Shown here: positions 1 to 12,293 of the stretch, piece by piece
Layout of the letters: every line of letters begins with the position of its first letter
Numbering within the stretch: position 1 is the stretch's first letter
DNA from: Lucifuga dentata
Lineage: Eukaryota; Chordata; Actinopteri; Ophidiiformes; Bythitidae
NCBI GenBank assembly: GCA_014773175.1
Contig: VXCM01000422.1
Location: 4,477 to 68,476, forward strand
Reading direction: 5' to 3'
DNA length: 64,000 nt
The notes under the pieces: model-generated
The model's database searches: none
What the model was told of the DNA's origin: nothing
The model's input: only the letters and a program-made list of their open reading frames with translations
Translations under genes and position numbers: made by a program

Positions 1-39
1 TTCCTTCCTTCCTTCCTTCCTTCCTTCCTTCCTTCCTTC
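1..39. repeat. (TTCC)n microsatellite at window edge
   Basis: Uninterrupted TTCC units run from the left edge of the window to the head of a SINE. The SINE's 3' tail at about 370-382 is also TTCC-rich, so this tract is either the flank of the insertion or the tail of a preceding element. It is truncated by the window edge. Confidence 0.95.
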
Positions 40-386
40 AGGCAGCTCAGTGGCTCAGTGGTTAACACTATTGCCTCATAGCAAGAAGGTCCTGGGTTCG
101 ATTCCCAGCTGGGGCAGGGCCTTTTTGTGTAGAGTTTGCATGTTCTTCCCATGCCTGCGTGGGTTTCCTCCTGATGCTCTGGTTTCCCCCACCATCAAAA
201 AACATGTACAGGCTTTATTCTCCTGTCAGTGCCCTTGACCAAAAGCACTGGCTTAAAACTGGAGTTGGTCTCTGGGCGCCGCACAGCAGCTGCCCACTGC
301 TCCTCAGGGATGGGTTAAATGCAGAGATTAAATTTCATCTATACCTGTGTGCAAATGACAATAAAGAATATCCTTCCTTCCTTTTT
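40..386 (+). mobile_element. tRNA-headed SINE of teleost type
   Basis: The head looks like a tRNA-derived RNA polymerase III promoter: an A-box-like TGGCTCAGTGG at 51-61 and a B-box GGTTCGATTCC at 95-105. The body has the familiar fish repeat text (GAGTTTGCATGTTC, GTGGGTTTCCTCC). It is followed by a tail domain (TGCAAATGACAATAAAGAATA) and TTCC units. The copy seems nearly complete and is in the same orientation as slc6a6. It ends about 10 bases before the first coding exon, so it supplies the sequence upstream of that exon's splice acceptor. The anticodon arm does not form a convincing functional tRNA. The family assignment rests on recognising the text, not on a database search. Confidence 0.85.
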
Positions 387-397
387 GCCTCTAAAGC
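369..397 (+). promoter_or_regulatory. slc6a6: Probable 3' splice site of slc6a6 first coding exon, built from SINE tail
   Basis: A pyrimidine-rich run (TTCC units, then TTTTTGCCTCT) leads into AAAG at 393-396, and the start codon follows at 398. In vertebrate SLC6A6 the ATG exon is preceded by non-coding 5'UTR exons, so an acceptor is expected here. If position 396 is the AG, most of the polypyrimidine tract comes from the SINE tail. No 5'UTR exon is visible in the window because only about 390 bases lie upstream. Confidence 0.5.
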
Positions 398-3300
398 ATG
401 GCACCAAAAGAGAAGCTCCAATGCCTGAAGGATTTTCACAAGGACACCCTTAAACCTTCACCAGGGAAGAGTCCGGGCACACGGCCTGAAGACGAGGCTG
501 AAGGAAAGGCTCCTCAGAGGGAGAAGTGGGCCAGCAAACTCGACTTTGTCCTGTCTGTTGCTGGTGGCTTTGTCGGATTAGGAAACGTCTGGCGCTTTCC
601 TTACCTTTGCTATAAAAATGGTGGAGGTAGGCTGAAGATACCCTGTGAATGAGTATTAGCCATAATATGGCCAAGAAATGTTACATTGAGTTGATTCCTG
701 TATTCATCACTCAGGTGCTTTTCTCATCCCCTACTTCATCTTCCTGTTTGGGGGGGGCCTGCCTGTGTTCTTCCTGGAGGTTGCACTGGGCCAGTACACC
801 TCTGAAGGAGGAATCACCTGCTGGGGCAAGCTCTGCCCCATCTTCACTGGTCAGTCCACACATACAAATGCTGTACATATTTATACAGGCAGAGGAGCGG
901 CGGCTCTGCATCACAGCACCTATTCAACACTGAGCCAAGCCCTTGTTCTGCTCTGATTTTCTTCTTTTTTCTATATTGACTGTATTGTCTGTGCACAGAC
1001 ATTATGTTCTCCTGAACTGTCTCTTCCAGTAGAATTAGACCAGTTTTACTTCATTTGGCTGCTCTGTGTTGTGTGAAAGACACAGACAACACAACAGAAA
1101 AGGGTCATTGACACCACTGTACACCTACTAAACATTTACACCATTACCTGTGGCAGGGGAATGGCCCTCAGTAAGCTAATATTTGAGTTGTCAGCCACTA
1201 TCTTCAGATACTTTAAACATGTATTGTATACACACGTGCTTGAAAGCACACCAACACATATAGGCATCTCTGGATTGCAGCCCTGGTGTGTGTGTAATGA
1301 ATTGGTGAGTTCTTGGCTGCCATGGAAACAGACTAAGGGGAAAAAAATCACTGAACTCAAGTTGCCTAGCAATAAATACAGTCTCTCATGGCATAAAAAA
1401 GAATCATTTTGGTTGACTCAGAGCTGCACTTTGGATCCACATTTTCTTTAATTCAACCTTACAGGATATTATAAATATAACAAAGAGATTTCATCTATCA
1501 ATAGTGTCAAGCATAACGGAGACAAGCATCAATTAAAGAGCTAAACAGGGGTAATTTAAAATAGTCATTCACCTGTTTGAGGTGGGAATGCTTGCATCTG
1601 ACCAACCTATCATCAATGTTCTGTCTTGCAAGCTCTACCCCAGTTCCTGAACCACTGCAGAGTACTTAGCCTGTAGTAGGAGTTAAAAAGAGTTCAGAAA
1701 CTATGGTTTTGTTACCAAAATTGTACCAAAATTGATGCTCGTTCCTTGGTGGAAAACAATAAAAAAAAAATCTTCATTAGTTCCTCAGAAATTCCTGTGA
1801 AAGTGCGAAAGGCACTTACAGTAAGTACAGCACTCTACCTTAGAGTGGCAGGTGAAGACAAGCAGTGAGGCGCCACACCCTCAGCAGCTGCCATGATGCC
1901 TTTACTCATGTTCACATCAGAGACAGAGAGGAAACCGTAGGGAACAGCTGAAGACAAGGATCGCAGAGCACCAGATCTCTAGCAGCTGCCGACAGTCTCT
2001 GTTATTCAAGGAACACTGAGGCTGCTGTCTGTCCACCTGGAGGAAAAGTCCTCAGGTGGCTGCAAAACTAACCAATCACCAGTTCCGACTGTTCCATGGC
2101 TTCCACGTGTTTTCATAACACCGAGAGACCATTACTTTGCTCACCACCACATACCAGCACTCACATGCACACACTCAATCACATGCATTCCCCTCTGTCA
2201 CAGAATTGTCTATCAGTTTGCATTTGGAATTTGGGAAGGAGGAGGGGAGAGATGGGGTGACAGAGCTGACGAGTTTAAAAATACTCTTGATTAGTGGAAG
2301 AGTGTTGGGGATTTCTGTGTCCAGCTTCATAACAAAGTCATCTAAAAATAGCATTACACACTAAAGTCATTATAACAGAAGACAGCAGGCCTGAGGTGGG
2401 GAAGTTCCCTCTTTTTTAAATTAATAGAGATATTAGTTATGATAGTGGATATCAATCAGTCTCAACTACTATGAACAACTACTATGAATGAGCATTTTCT
2501 ATGGTATCTGTTCATTAAAGCCATTTAAAATCAGCAGTCACAAGCAAAAGAATAATGAGATAACAGATCAGAGTCATAGTGAAATCTGCCTTCTCTCTAC
2601 CGTGTCCAGGTATTGGCTATGCCTCAATCGTGATCGTATCTCTGCTGAACATCTACTACATTGTGATCTTGGCCTGGGGACTCTACTACCTATTTCAGTG
2701 CTTTCAGCATGAGCTCCCCTGGGCAAAATGCAGCCAGCCATGGAACACAGAAAACTGTGTTGAGGACACAGTCCGTAGGAACAAGACCCTTTGGCTGGCA
2801 GCCAACGGCACCAACTTCACCTCCCCCGTCACTGAGTTCTGGGAGTGAGTATATTCAGACATACACACACACACACTACATGTTGTGTACATAAACAAAT
2901 ATAGAGAAGTAACACTGCCCCTTTATCTACCTTCCATAAATATGTTTGAGCTGGCAAATGTAATGGTATGTTTGACTTTATAAGAACTTTCATTTCTCTG
3001 CTGCTGGGTTAACTCCAGTCTCATGCATGTATGCTTATTTAGAAAGATTATTTTAAGTTTTGTTTCCTTTGAAAAATCCAAGAATTTGTCAAACTAAAAT
3101 ACCAGCTGGAAATATTTAGCTTTTTCACCAGCTTATTTAATTAAATGTTAGCATTTGATGAAAATTGGTCGCAACAAATAGTACCATATTAAGTGTTCAT
3201 ACATAATCAGATTGTTTTGACTTGGAATATTCCCAAATATTCTCTCCATTCTTTATGGGTGAGTTTATTTTGGTTCTGGACAAGCCAGAGCTCAGGACAT

Positions 3301-6300
3301 CAAAGAATAGCTACAGTCATGTGCCTGTTAACTTGTGTTTATGTCCTTTTATTGTCCTTTCATGTTGTGACACAGGAGCTGTGAAACTTAACCTCCTTGT
3401 GCTTTAAGTCTCCACGTTCCTTTAGGCTGCCTTTAAGCTATTATGTGACCCTGTATCCTTTGTAGACGCAACGTCCTGAGCATCTCCACTGGGATTGAGG
3501 ACACTGGGCCCCTGAAGTGGGACCTGGCCCTGTGTCTCCTAGTAGTGTGGGTTATCTGCTTCTTTTGCATCTGGAAGGGAGTCAAGTCCACTGGGAAAGT
3601 GAGTGTTGAGGCATGAACGCTTCCTGTGCTTGTTCTGTTGCCTGGATGCTGTTTGGTCTTTGTCAGTGATGAAATACTGCTGTTCACAGAAAATGTAATG
3701 CCTAGACACCAAGTTAATTTATTTCATTTAGTGACACACTCTGCTGCATGTACTTTTTGGCCAGACACCCTCAATAGACAGCATCTCCCAAGTTCCCTTT
3801 CTGTTGTTGTTAACTCTGGATTAAAGCCAACAAGAAAAAACTAGCTTCATTGATACCTATTTGTTGGTTATTTTCACTGACAAGTCTTCCCTAAAATTAT
3901 TCCTATCAAACCACAGGCTACTATTCTCATTAAACATTTTTTGCTAACAATACCTTTGTCATGTCTAGGTGGTGTACATAACAGCAACTTTCCCATTTGT
4001 CATGCTGATTGTGCTGTTGGTGCGTGGAGTCACTCTGCCTGGAGCAGCTGAAGGGATTAAATTTTACCTGTACCCTAACCTGAACCGCCTTCGGGATCCA
4101 GAGGTACATCTAAACTCATTACCTTCCCAAACCTTCTTCTCTCTCTGTTGTACTTCCGCAGTAAAAATCACTATCGTCTAAATGTAAAAAAATCTGATGT
4201 GCAGTTTTTTTTCTTCCACAACTAAATTTAATCATTTCTCAGGAGTAATTTGGACTGCAACTTCAGAACCAAGCAGATACTGTCAGTCCCTGTGTCCTGT
4301 GAAAATGCTGAGACTTTGTAATAAATGAGTTTTAAGAAGTCACAGAGTACAATACAGTATGTTCATGAGGTTTCAAATAAAATTACTGAAATTTTATCAT
4401 TACAGACTGCACAAGAGCTCACTTTTCCACATGTTCTACTTTGACACGTCTTTTCAAAATCTGTAATGTTGTTGAAAGTGACTCCTGTTGTTACAGTTCT
4501 GTTCCATTGGTGGTTGCAGTATGTTTTGTTTTCTCACTGTGAAGAATCATTTGTACATGTGTTGAACTAATTGTGAAGGACGCAAAATAAAATTTAGTCT
4601 AATCTGAAAACACTGAAAATGTATGGCCATTAACTGGTTCAGACTTTTTCTGCTGTCGCTTCAGGTATGGATTGATGCAGGAACGCAGATTTTCTTCTCC
4701 TATGCCATTTGCCTGGGGGCCATGACATCACTGGGGAGCTACAACAAATACAAATACAACTGCTACAGGTGAGTTGTGTTTCTGCTGGGGAGCGGGTCTG
4801 ATGTAGTGACAGCAACACGTGTCAGAGACGGTTGCGTGAAAGAAATAGGAACTTCGGTTCCGCCTGTGTTCATTAACACCCTCCATGACATATGTGTGAC
4901 ATAGGGACTGTTTGCTGCTGGGAGGCCTCAACAGCGGTACCAGTTTTGTGTCTGGCTTCGCAATATTTTCCGTCCTGGGCTTCATGGCACAAGAGCAAGG
5001 GGTGGACATTGCCGATGTGGCAGAGTCAGGTATGAGGGTCCAAGGTGATGACAGCAGTGATGGTGGGCACTGCTGCCAAACAAAATAAAGAAAAAAAAGA
5101 CAATTGGAAACAAGTCAGTCAAATAACTTCAAGTTCTAACTGAGAATAAAAGGATTTTTAAAAAATTAAGTCGCAAACGATGATGCTGAAATGTAGAGGT
5201 ATCGGCAATTGCACACTCCTTGAATAAAAGCCTCAGAGAAACAGAATTGTTGCTTTGTATGATCTGCGTTCCACCTCTTCTGAGGACAGATTATACTGCA
5301 TTCGTCAAGTGCTTTGTGTTTTAGCCACTGCTACCCAATGAACTGTGGTGTTAAGGAGCTCCTGTATGGGATCCTCATCATTATTACAGGTGCACCACAC
5401 ACCGCCACCCATGTCTCAGTGTCACCAGTTGTCCTCTTGTCCTGCATTCAAGATGCTTGTATCATTCTGTAGCTTTACACCTTTTGACCAGGAAACATTG
5501 CTAAGACCCAACTGTATGTATCCTTCTCTATGCAGATAGGCACTCTGAGATGCCAATCACTGTGATAAGCTTCTGATCCAGTGATTTTTCTGACCAGCAG
5601 CACTGTAAGACCAGTTCTGTAACAAGCTTTGGATCTTCTGAGGTGGATGCCATCGGTTCTGTTTCTGCCTTCCGTGACTTTCTATGTGGACTTTGAAGGA
5701 GATGCATCTTCTTTCAGCATGCTCGCTCCGTTCATTTACAATTAAACTATTCCTATCTTTAAACTGCAACTGGAATGTTATAATGTAAATCAAACTACGG
5801 CTGTATAGCAATGACAGTTGTATATGCTGAAGGTCAAGTAATTCTTGTGACATGTCTATATTCTATATTTGTCACAGTAGTTTATTATATATGAAAACAC
5901 GGGATCTTACTAGTATTACTTACTAGTATTACTTATTGTTCCTTTTTTTTGTATTTAACTGGCAAGTAAGAGAAGTGGCTTTTCCTTCCTCACCAGGGAC
6001 ATGTTACCTCATAACCACTCAACAGATAGTGCCAACAAAGAAGGATTACTCAAACCAGATATTCTTAATGTTGTACCTGTCAAGATTTGGCCAAATCAGA
6101 ATATCTTTCCTACACTTTCTTGAGAGTTTGACCCCACTGAGTCTCTTATTATTATTTTCACATTAATATTTTCCGCTCCCCTTGTATCGTCCAAGATGTG
6201 AAATCCAACAAATGAGTTTATTCTGTCTTCTGCCCCTCTCCCAATCCCCTCCCTGTTCTCTTTCCAGGTCCTGGCCTGGCCTTTATTGCCTATCCGAAAG

Positions 6301-9172
6301 CTGTGTCCATGATGCCACTGCCTACATTCTGGGCCATCCTCTTCTTTATCATGCTGCTGCTTCTGGGCCTCGACAGTCAGGTTAGTATGTTCACAATGAC
6401 TGCAGTATCAGGCTAATGTACAGAAAATGTAGTTGGTATAGTGCCCATTCATTTCACACAGACACTGCCCAGTTCTGTTGGGTGGTATATGTGGCTCCTG
6501 CCAAATCAAATGTGTAAACTACATTTAGTGCCTCTCTGATCAAGTACTAACATGTCCAAAGTGTCAGATAGATCACAGATGAGAAAAGCAACTCAAGCCT
6601 TTTACAGTATTTTAAAACACGTCTGCTCCCAGATTTGTTTAACTACCACACTGAGAACTACTACACACATGAGAGATGATTATTGGCTTTGAAGACCTTT
6701 TAATGGCACAAATGTTTTTCTTTTTAAAGTCAGTAGATTAGTACCAAAAATTTTACTTCGTAGAATTGATTATATTAGCTCACATGCAAGTGATCTAGCT
6801 TTGATTAAGGTAGCTCACCAGACCAGACTGTTAATGAAGACGAGATAATCTTAAGAAGACAAAACACAAGTGTACACCAGAGGGATTCTCCAGCTATCAC
6901 ATTTCCTGCTTCCAAGTGTAATTTTACTCCTGTGCTAACTCAGTCCTGCACATGGCCAGCTACTCATTTCAGCCAAGTGCGAGATCAGGCCGATGCTCTA
7001 AATTTGAGCACATGTAAATACTCGTGCAAGTGCGTCTGTTTCCGAGAGAGAAGTATTGCCAGTAAGTGTGTGGGTGCACTTCTTAACCATAAATTAAATA
7101 AAGTTTGATTTATAGTGCTGAAAAATACTGTCATCATCATTCATACTGTATTTGTCAGTATTACATGAGGAGTTGTGCAATAAAACAACACGTTTTTGGT
7201 GTATAATTTACCAAATGACGGCCAAACTTTCACAAGTTTGTTAATTAATAATTTGGTTTATGAGGAAACGATGTGACACAGGAGACAGAAAGAGACATTC
7301 AACAGAGACAGTGATTCACTATTGTTTGGTCTCTGTCGTGTCCTGGTAGCAAGAGGCAATGTTGCAGAGAGGAGCTCTGTTTAAATTCTCATTACTGCCC
7401 AACAAAGACACCTCTCATTCTCTGATCACTGGTTTGTAGAGGCAAAACAAAAACTACATGCAAAGAGAGAGAAAGTCATTGAATATTTTTGTCCCTTTGT
7501 GCACTTAATGCTTACTTTTGTACCTGCAGTTTGTTGAAGTGGAAGGACAGATCACCTCTATTGTGGATCTGTATCCAGACCTCCTAAGGAAGAGTTACCG
7601 GCGAGAGATCTTTATAGCCGCGATGTGTTCCATAAGCTATCTCCTGGGACTTACCATGGTAACGAAAGTAAGTTCACCAACATCATCTTGAGTGAGCCTC
7701 CACAATGTTAATGTCTGTGTATCCTGTTTAGAAAAGGAAAAGAGAGTTGGCTGCCTCATTGTCACAACCAAATATGGTTTCCTCATACTCGCCACTCACA
7801 TCCTGTATGTCTGAATGGAACAATTTGGAATGCCGTTTTCCGTTTAGCAATCAGTCATGCTTCAGCGACATCTCAGCACCTGTTGAACTCTGCTACCATT
7901 GGCAGTATGCCATCATTCTCGTGTATCTCTCTCCCCCAACTTTTCCTCCTGACATGCCCACTCACTCTGCCTTTATGACCCCTCTCTTCCCCTCTTCTCT
8001 TTGACTTTCTTTTCGTGTGTATGTGTGAGGTAATGGATGCAGCCTTTTCTCTTTTGTTTTTTTACAGGGTGGCATGTACGTGTTTCAACTCTTTGACTAC
8101 TATGCAGCCAGTGGTGTGTGCCTTTTGTGGGTTGCATTCTTTGAATGCATTGCCGTAGCCTGGGTTTACGGTAAGCAAAAAAGCTCAGCTCTGTGACATG
8201 TTGTGTGTCATTTGTCAAAGTAATGAGAGTTGGAAAAGAGTTGGAAAATACACATATCAATGATCTCCATCTTGGTAAACAAAGGTGTCCTTGTAGGTCT
8301 TTCCATATCAGTAGTAAATACCTTCAACTGGCATTTGGCACAACCGTTGTGGGCGTATCACACAGAAATGTCTCTTCACAGTGATCTTTTTGTTAGCTCA
8401 GTGTAGTTTTGGAAACTCTGTTTAATCATTATTAGAATTGTTTCTGGCAAAATACGTCTTGTACTCAGGTTTTACTTATTCTCTTTCTCATGGACAGGAG
8501 TTGATAATTTCTACGATGCTGTTGAGGATATGATTGGCTACAGACCAAACCCGTGGATGAAATGGAGCTGGACAGTAATCACTCCTATCCTCTGCATGGT
8601 GAGAGACCAGCAGCAGTTTTGGAGTGTTATTGTGTTGAAAGGTTAGAAGATTGATGTGATAATATTTCAGGTGTCCTGCACTGACAATGTGTTTGTCTTC
8701 CAGGGGTGCTTCATCTTCTCCCTGGTGAAGTATAAGCCTTTGACCTATAACAAGATATATGAGTACCCAGACTGGGCCATTGGCCTGGGCTGGGCTTTGG
8801 CTTTAGCCTCCATGATTTGCATCCCCATGGTGATGGTCATCAAGATCCTACAGTCTGAGGGACCCCTGATAGAGGTAAGATATGTGTATGGTGATAAATC
8901 TGTAGTTCATGTGCACAAATACATATGTGATACTTGCTGAATTATGATGTGTGTCAGTTTGTTTTTTTCTCAGTTGTCTTTCCTTCCTTTGCTTACCTTG
9001 CCTTCTTTCTTTTCAGAGGATCAAAGCAGTTGCAGCTCCAGCGAAATCAGGTGTGAGCTCTCGGCCTAAAGAGTACAGCCCAAAGGACAGCGAGCTAATA
9101 CAGCCCCTGGACCCAAATGGGAATAATGGCTTGATGAAGCCCACCCACACCGTTGTAGAAACAATGATGTGA
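398..9172 (+). CDS. slc6a6: Sodium- and chloride-dependent taurine transporter (TauT, SLC6A6), complete
   Basis: Plasma-membrane symporter that takes up taurine and beta-alanine with Na+ and Cl-; 12 transmembrane helices of the SLC6/LeuT fold. Coding exons: 398-626, 715-849, 2610-2844, 3466-3598, 3969-4103, 4665-4768, 4905-5029, 6268-6380, 7530-7667, 8068-8170, 8498-8598, 8704-8874, 9017-9172. All junctions are GT-AG and phases match throughout, giving 625 codons (human about 620). The start [16 protein letters not shown] and end VETMM agree with mammalian TauT. The TM1 substrate/ion motif GNVWRFPY is at residues 62-69, and [17 protein letters not shown] marks TM6-7. The large extracellular loop has N-glycosylation sequons at N179, N187 and N190. 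One oddity: codon 449, the last of exon 9, is AAA (TMVTKGG) where mammalian TauT has Glu. Transcribed towards grip2. Teleosts can carry two slc6a6 copies; I cannot tell which this is. Confidence 0.97.
850..2609 (+). other. slc6a6 intron 2, no further gene seen
   Basis: A 1.76 kb intron between the TM2/TM3 exons. I see no exon-like open frame with splice sites, no transposon protein and no RNA gene. It contains short AC-rich stretches and otherwise unremarkable AT-rich sequence. Confidence 0.6.
6381..7529 (+). other. slc6a6 intron 8, no further gene seen
   Basis: A 1.15 kb intron that is AT-rich and apparently unique. No repeat family, coding exon or RNA gene was recognised. The 5030-6267 intron is similar. 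Confidence 0.55.
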
Positions 9173-11260
9173 GCGCTCTCTGTGAGAGGAGTAAGACTAA
9201 CGTGCTTTCTGTATGATTATCATAATTGCTAATTTTAATAATTGTAGGTTTACATTGTCCAGTACATATGGGTTAGAAATATTCACTTTTGATTTCTATG
9301 AAGAGAGAAATATATTATTGTAATTTTTCCCTTGTATTTTTTTACTCTATCAGTACTTTTGATGTTGTAACTGTTGTTGCTGTAGTTCGCACTGATCTAA
9401 ATTTAGGCAGTATTTTGAGGTAGAATGTTTCCTGTGTTTGATAACTTCCTGCTGATTCTGGATAGACTTCTGGAGGAATATGCTTTGCTGGTTTGGCAAA
9501 AATCAGAAATTCACTCATCACATACAGTAAGCTTAATGTGCAATTAACTATGTAAGAAAACATGTTGTTATGGCTGTATGCCCGAGATCATTTGTAATCT
9601 CTTGTTGTTATTGTTCATCCTGCAGTGCAAATGAATGTACCTCCACTAGCAAGTAGACTAAATGTTAAGTGGCAGTATGCAGTGTTTAGAGTTAAACTTG
9701 CTCAACATCCTTTAATTAAATAAGGCCCTGGCCAAATACTGCAAGAAATACATTCATAAAAAGATCCATTCAAAACAAGAATAACAGAAAAAACAGATAA
9801 GTCAAGAAAGAAAAATAAGCAGAAAAGGGAAGTGACATTTTAATAGTATTTGTACACTGCCTGCGACTGCTATAGTCCATCCCAGTGCATTTATTGAAAC
9901 TTCTCTTTGCACTTTATACATTATTTCACCTTTATTGTAGTCTTTGTTAGAAGATACTGCAATAATCTTTGCAACACTTTTTTTGGGGAAAGTATTTTGG
10001 GGAAAGTAGCTTCTAACTTTTTAATATTGTAAACTTTGATATATCTAGATGATTGTTTCCTTGTTAAGGTAATGAAAAAAACACATTGGAAATTTGACAT
10101 CAAATATTCTTCAGATGATTAATCACTCTGTCCCTTGTGCCCACTTCACTAGCAAATATCCTCTGCAAAATGGCCAGTGGATTCTCCTTCCTCATGATCC
10201 ATGTAGGCATTTATTTTTTCAGAATTTTAATTATTTGTAAATCACATATGCCTTTTTGAACTATTTTATACTTATGAACACCATAATTTTATTAAAAACA
10301 CAGCAATTTGGTTTCTAAATATAGATTATTGGGAGCCTGGATGACATTTTCTGTGTGCAATATTCATTGAAACAATGGCCTTTTCTGCTTTCATCATCAA
10401 ATTAAAAATTATTTTAATATTCAATAATCTAACAACTTGCAGAATGAAACACTAAAACTGTGGAATTTTCATCATGGAGCCATTACAGTTGCTGCTTTGT
10501 CAATAAAAAATGTGTTTAAAAAATAGTACTTGGAAATTCAAGTGTACCAAAGTATTTTTGTCTCCCAGTTGTCCCCACTGAGATGCACATTGCATCATTT
10601 CTTTATAGAGTACAAATAAATATCTTTTTCTTTGGATTTATTGTGGTGATGATTCAAACTCGAAGTTCTGCAGATCTGAGCATCTGAGCTAACTGGGGTT
10701 ATACACAGCACAGTCCGTGCACCTTCCATTCACTGGATTTCTGACCCTGAAACAAAAATCACAAAACAAATTTCACTACCTGTTTTTGAAAATCCTTGAA
10801 CTGCACACTCAGAAAAAGAATATCAATGCATTTTCTGACACAGACAGTGGTTTGTAGAAATATGGTTCAAACTTCTGTAATTTTATTCTCAGTTTCTATT
10901 TTTTTTTTTTTTTTTTTTTTACACTTTTGCTTTAGTGACCTGGAAACAAAATTAAGCACAGAAAAAGTTCAAGCAAAAGTTTGGTTGTTGCATGTGGTTG
11001 CACAGGGTATGTTTCAAAGTTTGTTTCCAGGTTTCCCTCCCTGCATCTTTTTCCTTGCTTTTTGAGTTGGTGGAACTAAGATGTGCAGAACAGATGTGAT
11101 GACAGGAACCAAGGAATGCTGATTTAAGAGAAATGAAACATCTTTGCTCCTCCGTCATCTGAAGTGATGTCAATACTGATGACAGCAGCAGAGTGCATCA
11201 GCTGTCAGTGTGCTTGGAACTGTTCTGTATTGTCGCTTTTAGTTCTTACATGATAATAAA
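9173..11260 (+). other. slc6a6: Probable slc6a6 3'UTR with several poly(A) signals
   Basis: AT-rich sequence follows the TGA stop. Candidate AATAAA hexamers are at 10502-10507, 10615-10620 and 11255-11260. Vertebrate SLC6A6 mRNAs have long 3'UTRs, so use of a distal signal is plausible. The exact end cannot be set from sequence alone. A T20 homopolymer lies at about 10901-10920. Confidence 0.55.
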
Positions 11261-12260
11261 ACTGAAATAGTATGTATTATAACTTGTTCTTAACATGAAC
11301 AGCTGGACATGTCCACATCTGACTTTATAATCTATAGATCATCCAACCATCATTTAAGTTCTAAGTGTATTATTGTATAATGTATATGGGCTGATGTACC
11401 ACAGCGTAAACACAAAATGTTTTACAATATAATCAATGCAAAATTTAGGCCTATAGCCCTGCTGATAGCAATTTCCAAACAAGTGTTGGACACGTGTCCT
11501 TGCTTAACATGGTGTGGCTCGTGCAAAATCTGCAGGCACTTATTTCAGAATACCCTCTCTTTATACCTACCTGAAAAATTGATGATAATCTCTCCAAGAA
11601 CTGAGCCTTGAGGAACGCCACAGGAGAAACCCAACTAGTAACTGATAAAAAGAACTATGGTTACATACATACGTGCATGCACGGTATGTATGAAGTATGT
11701 AAGATGGCTGAAGAAGTTTTAATGTATGATGGTTATTATGATAATTATATAAATGAGAAAACGGCTCTGGTTATACGATGGTAGGATGGTCCTTATCAAA
11801 ATGAAAAAAGGTTCTATGCAAACGTAAGATTATTTTATATATACAGTGATCTCTAAGCAAAGTATACTTTGATCACCTGTTTTTTTAAAGGATTTTGTAT
11901 AAGCACTAACACGACAATCCCTAAACACTGTGAATGCATTTCCTCTTACAAAGCTTAAGTGATAGCAGTTTGGTATGCAATCTTATTAAATACATATGAG
12001 AAAATGGAGAAATAGGTTATTTCTTTATTTTCTGCTGTTGTCTGTGGCGCCCGCTTTATTACCCTGACATTTTCTATTATTTTAAATATTTAGCCTTTAA
12101 ATCCTGATTTTCCTCATCTTTTGCTCCCCAAAAATCTCCTTTTTAGTGTCTTATCTAGCAGGTAAGCACCATATAATGCACCATGACATATAAATCAAAA
12201 GCACACAACTAGGTCCCTAAACTGAACTGGAAACCTTTACTTAAGTAAAGGTTTCTAGGC

Positions 12261-12293
12261 ATAATAAAATAAATAAAATAAAATAAAATAAAC
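12261..12293. repeat. (AAATA)n microsatellite
   Basis: Tandem AAATA units lie in AT-rich intergenic sequence. A short CA repeat follows at about 12437-12450. Confidence 0.85.

Noticed and set aside
51..122. tRNA gene candidate with A and B boxes
   Set aside because: The boxes belong to the head of a SINE; the cloverleaf arms do not pair well and the text continues directly into SINE body sequence.
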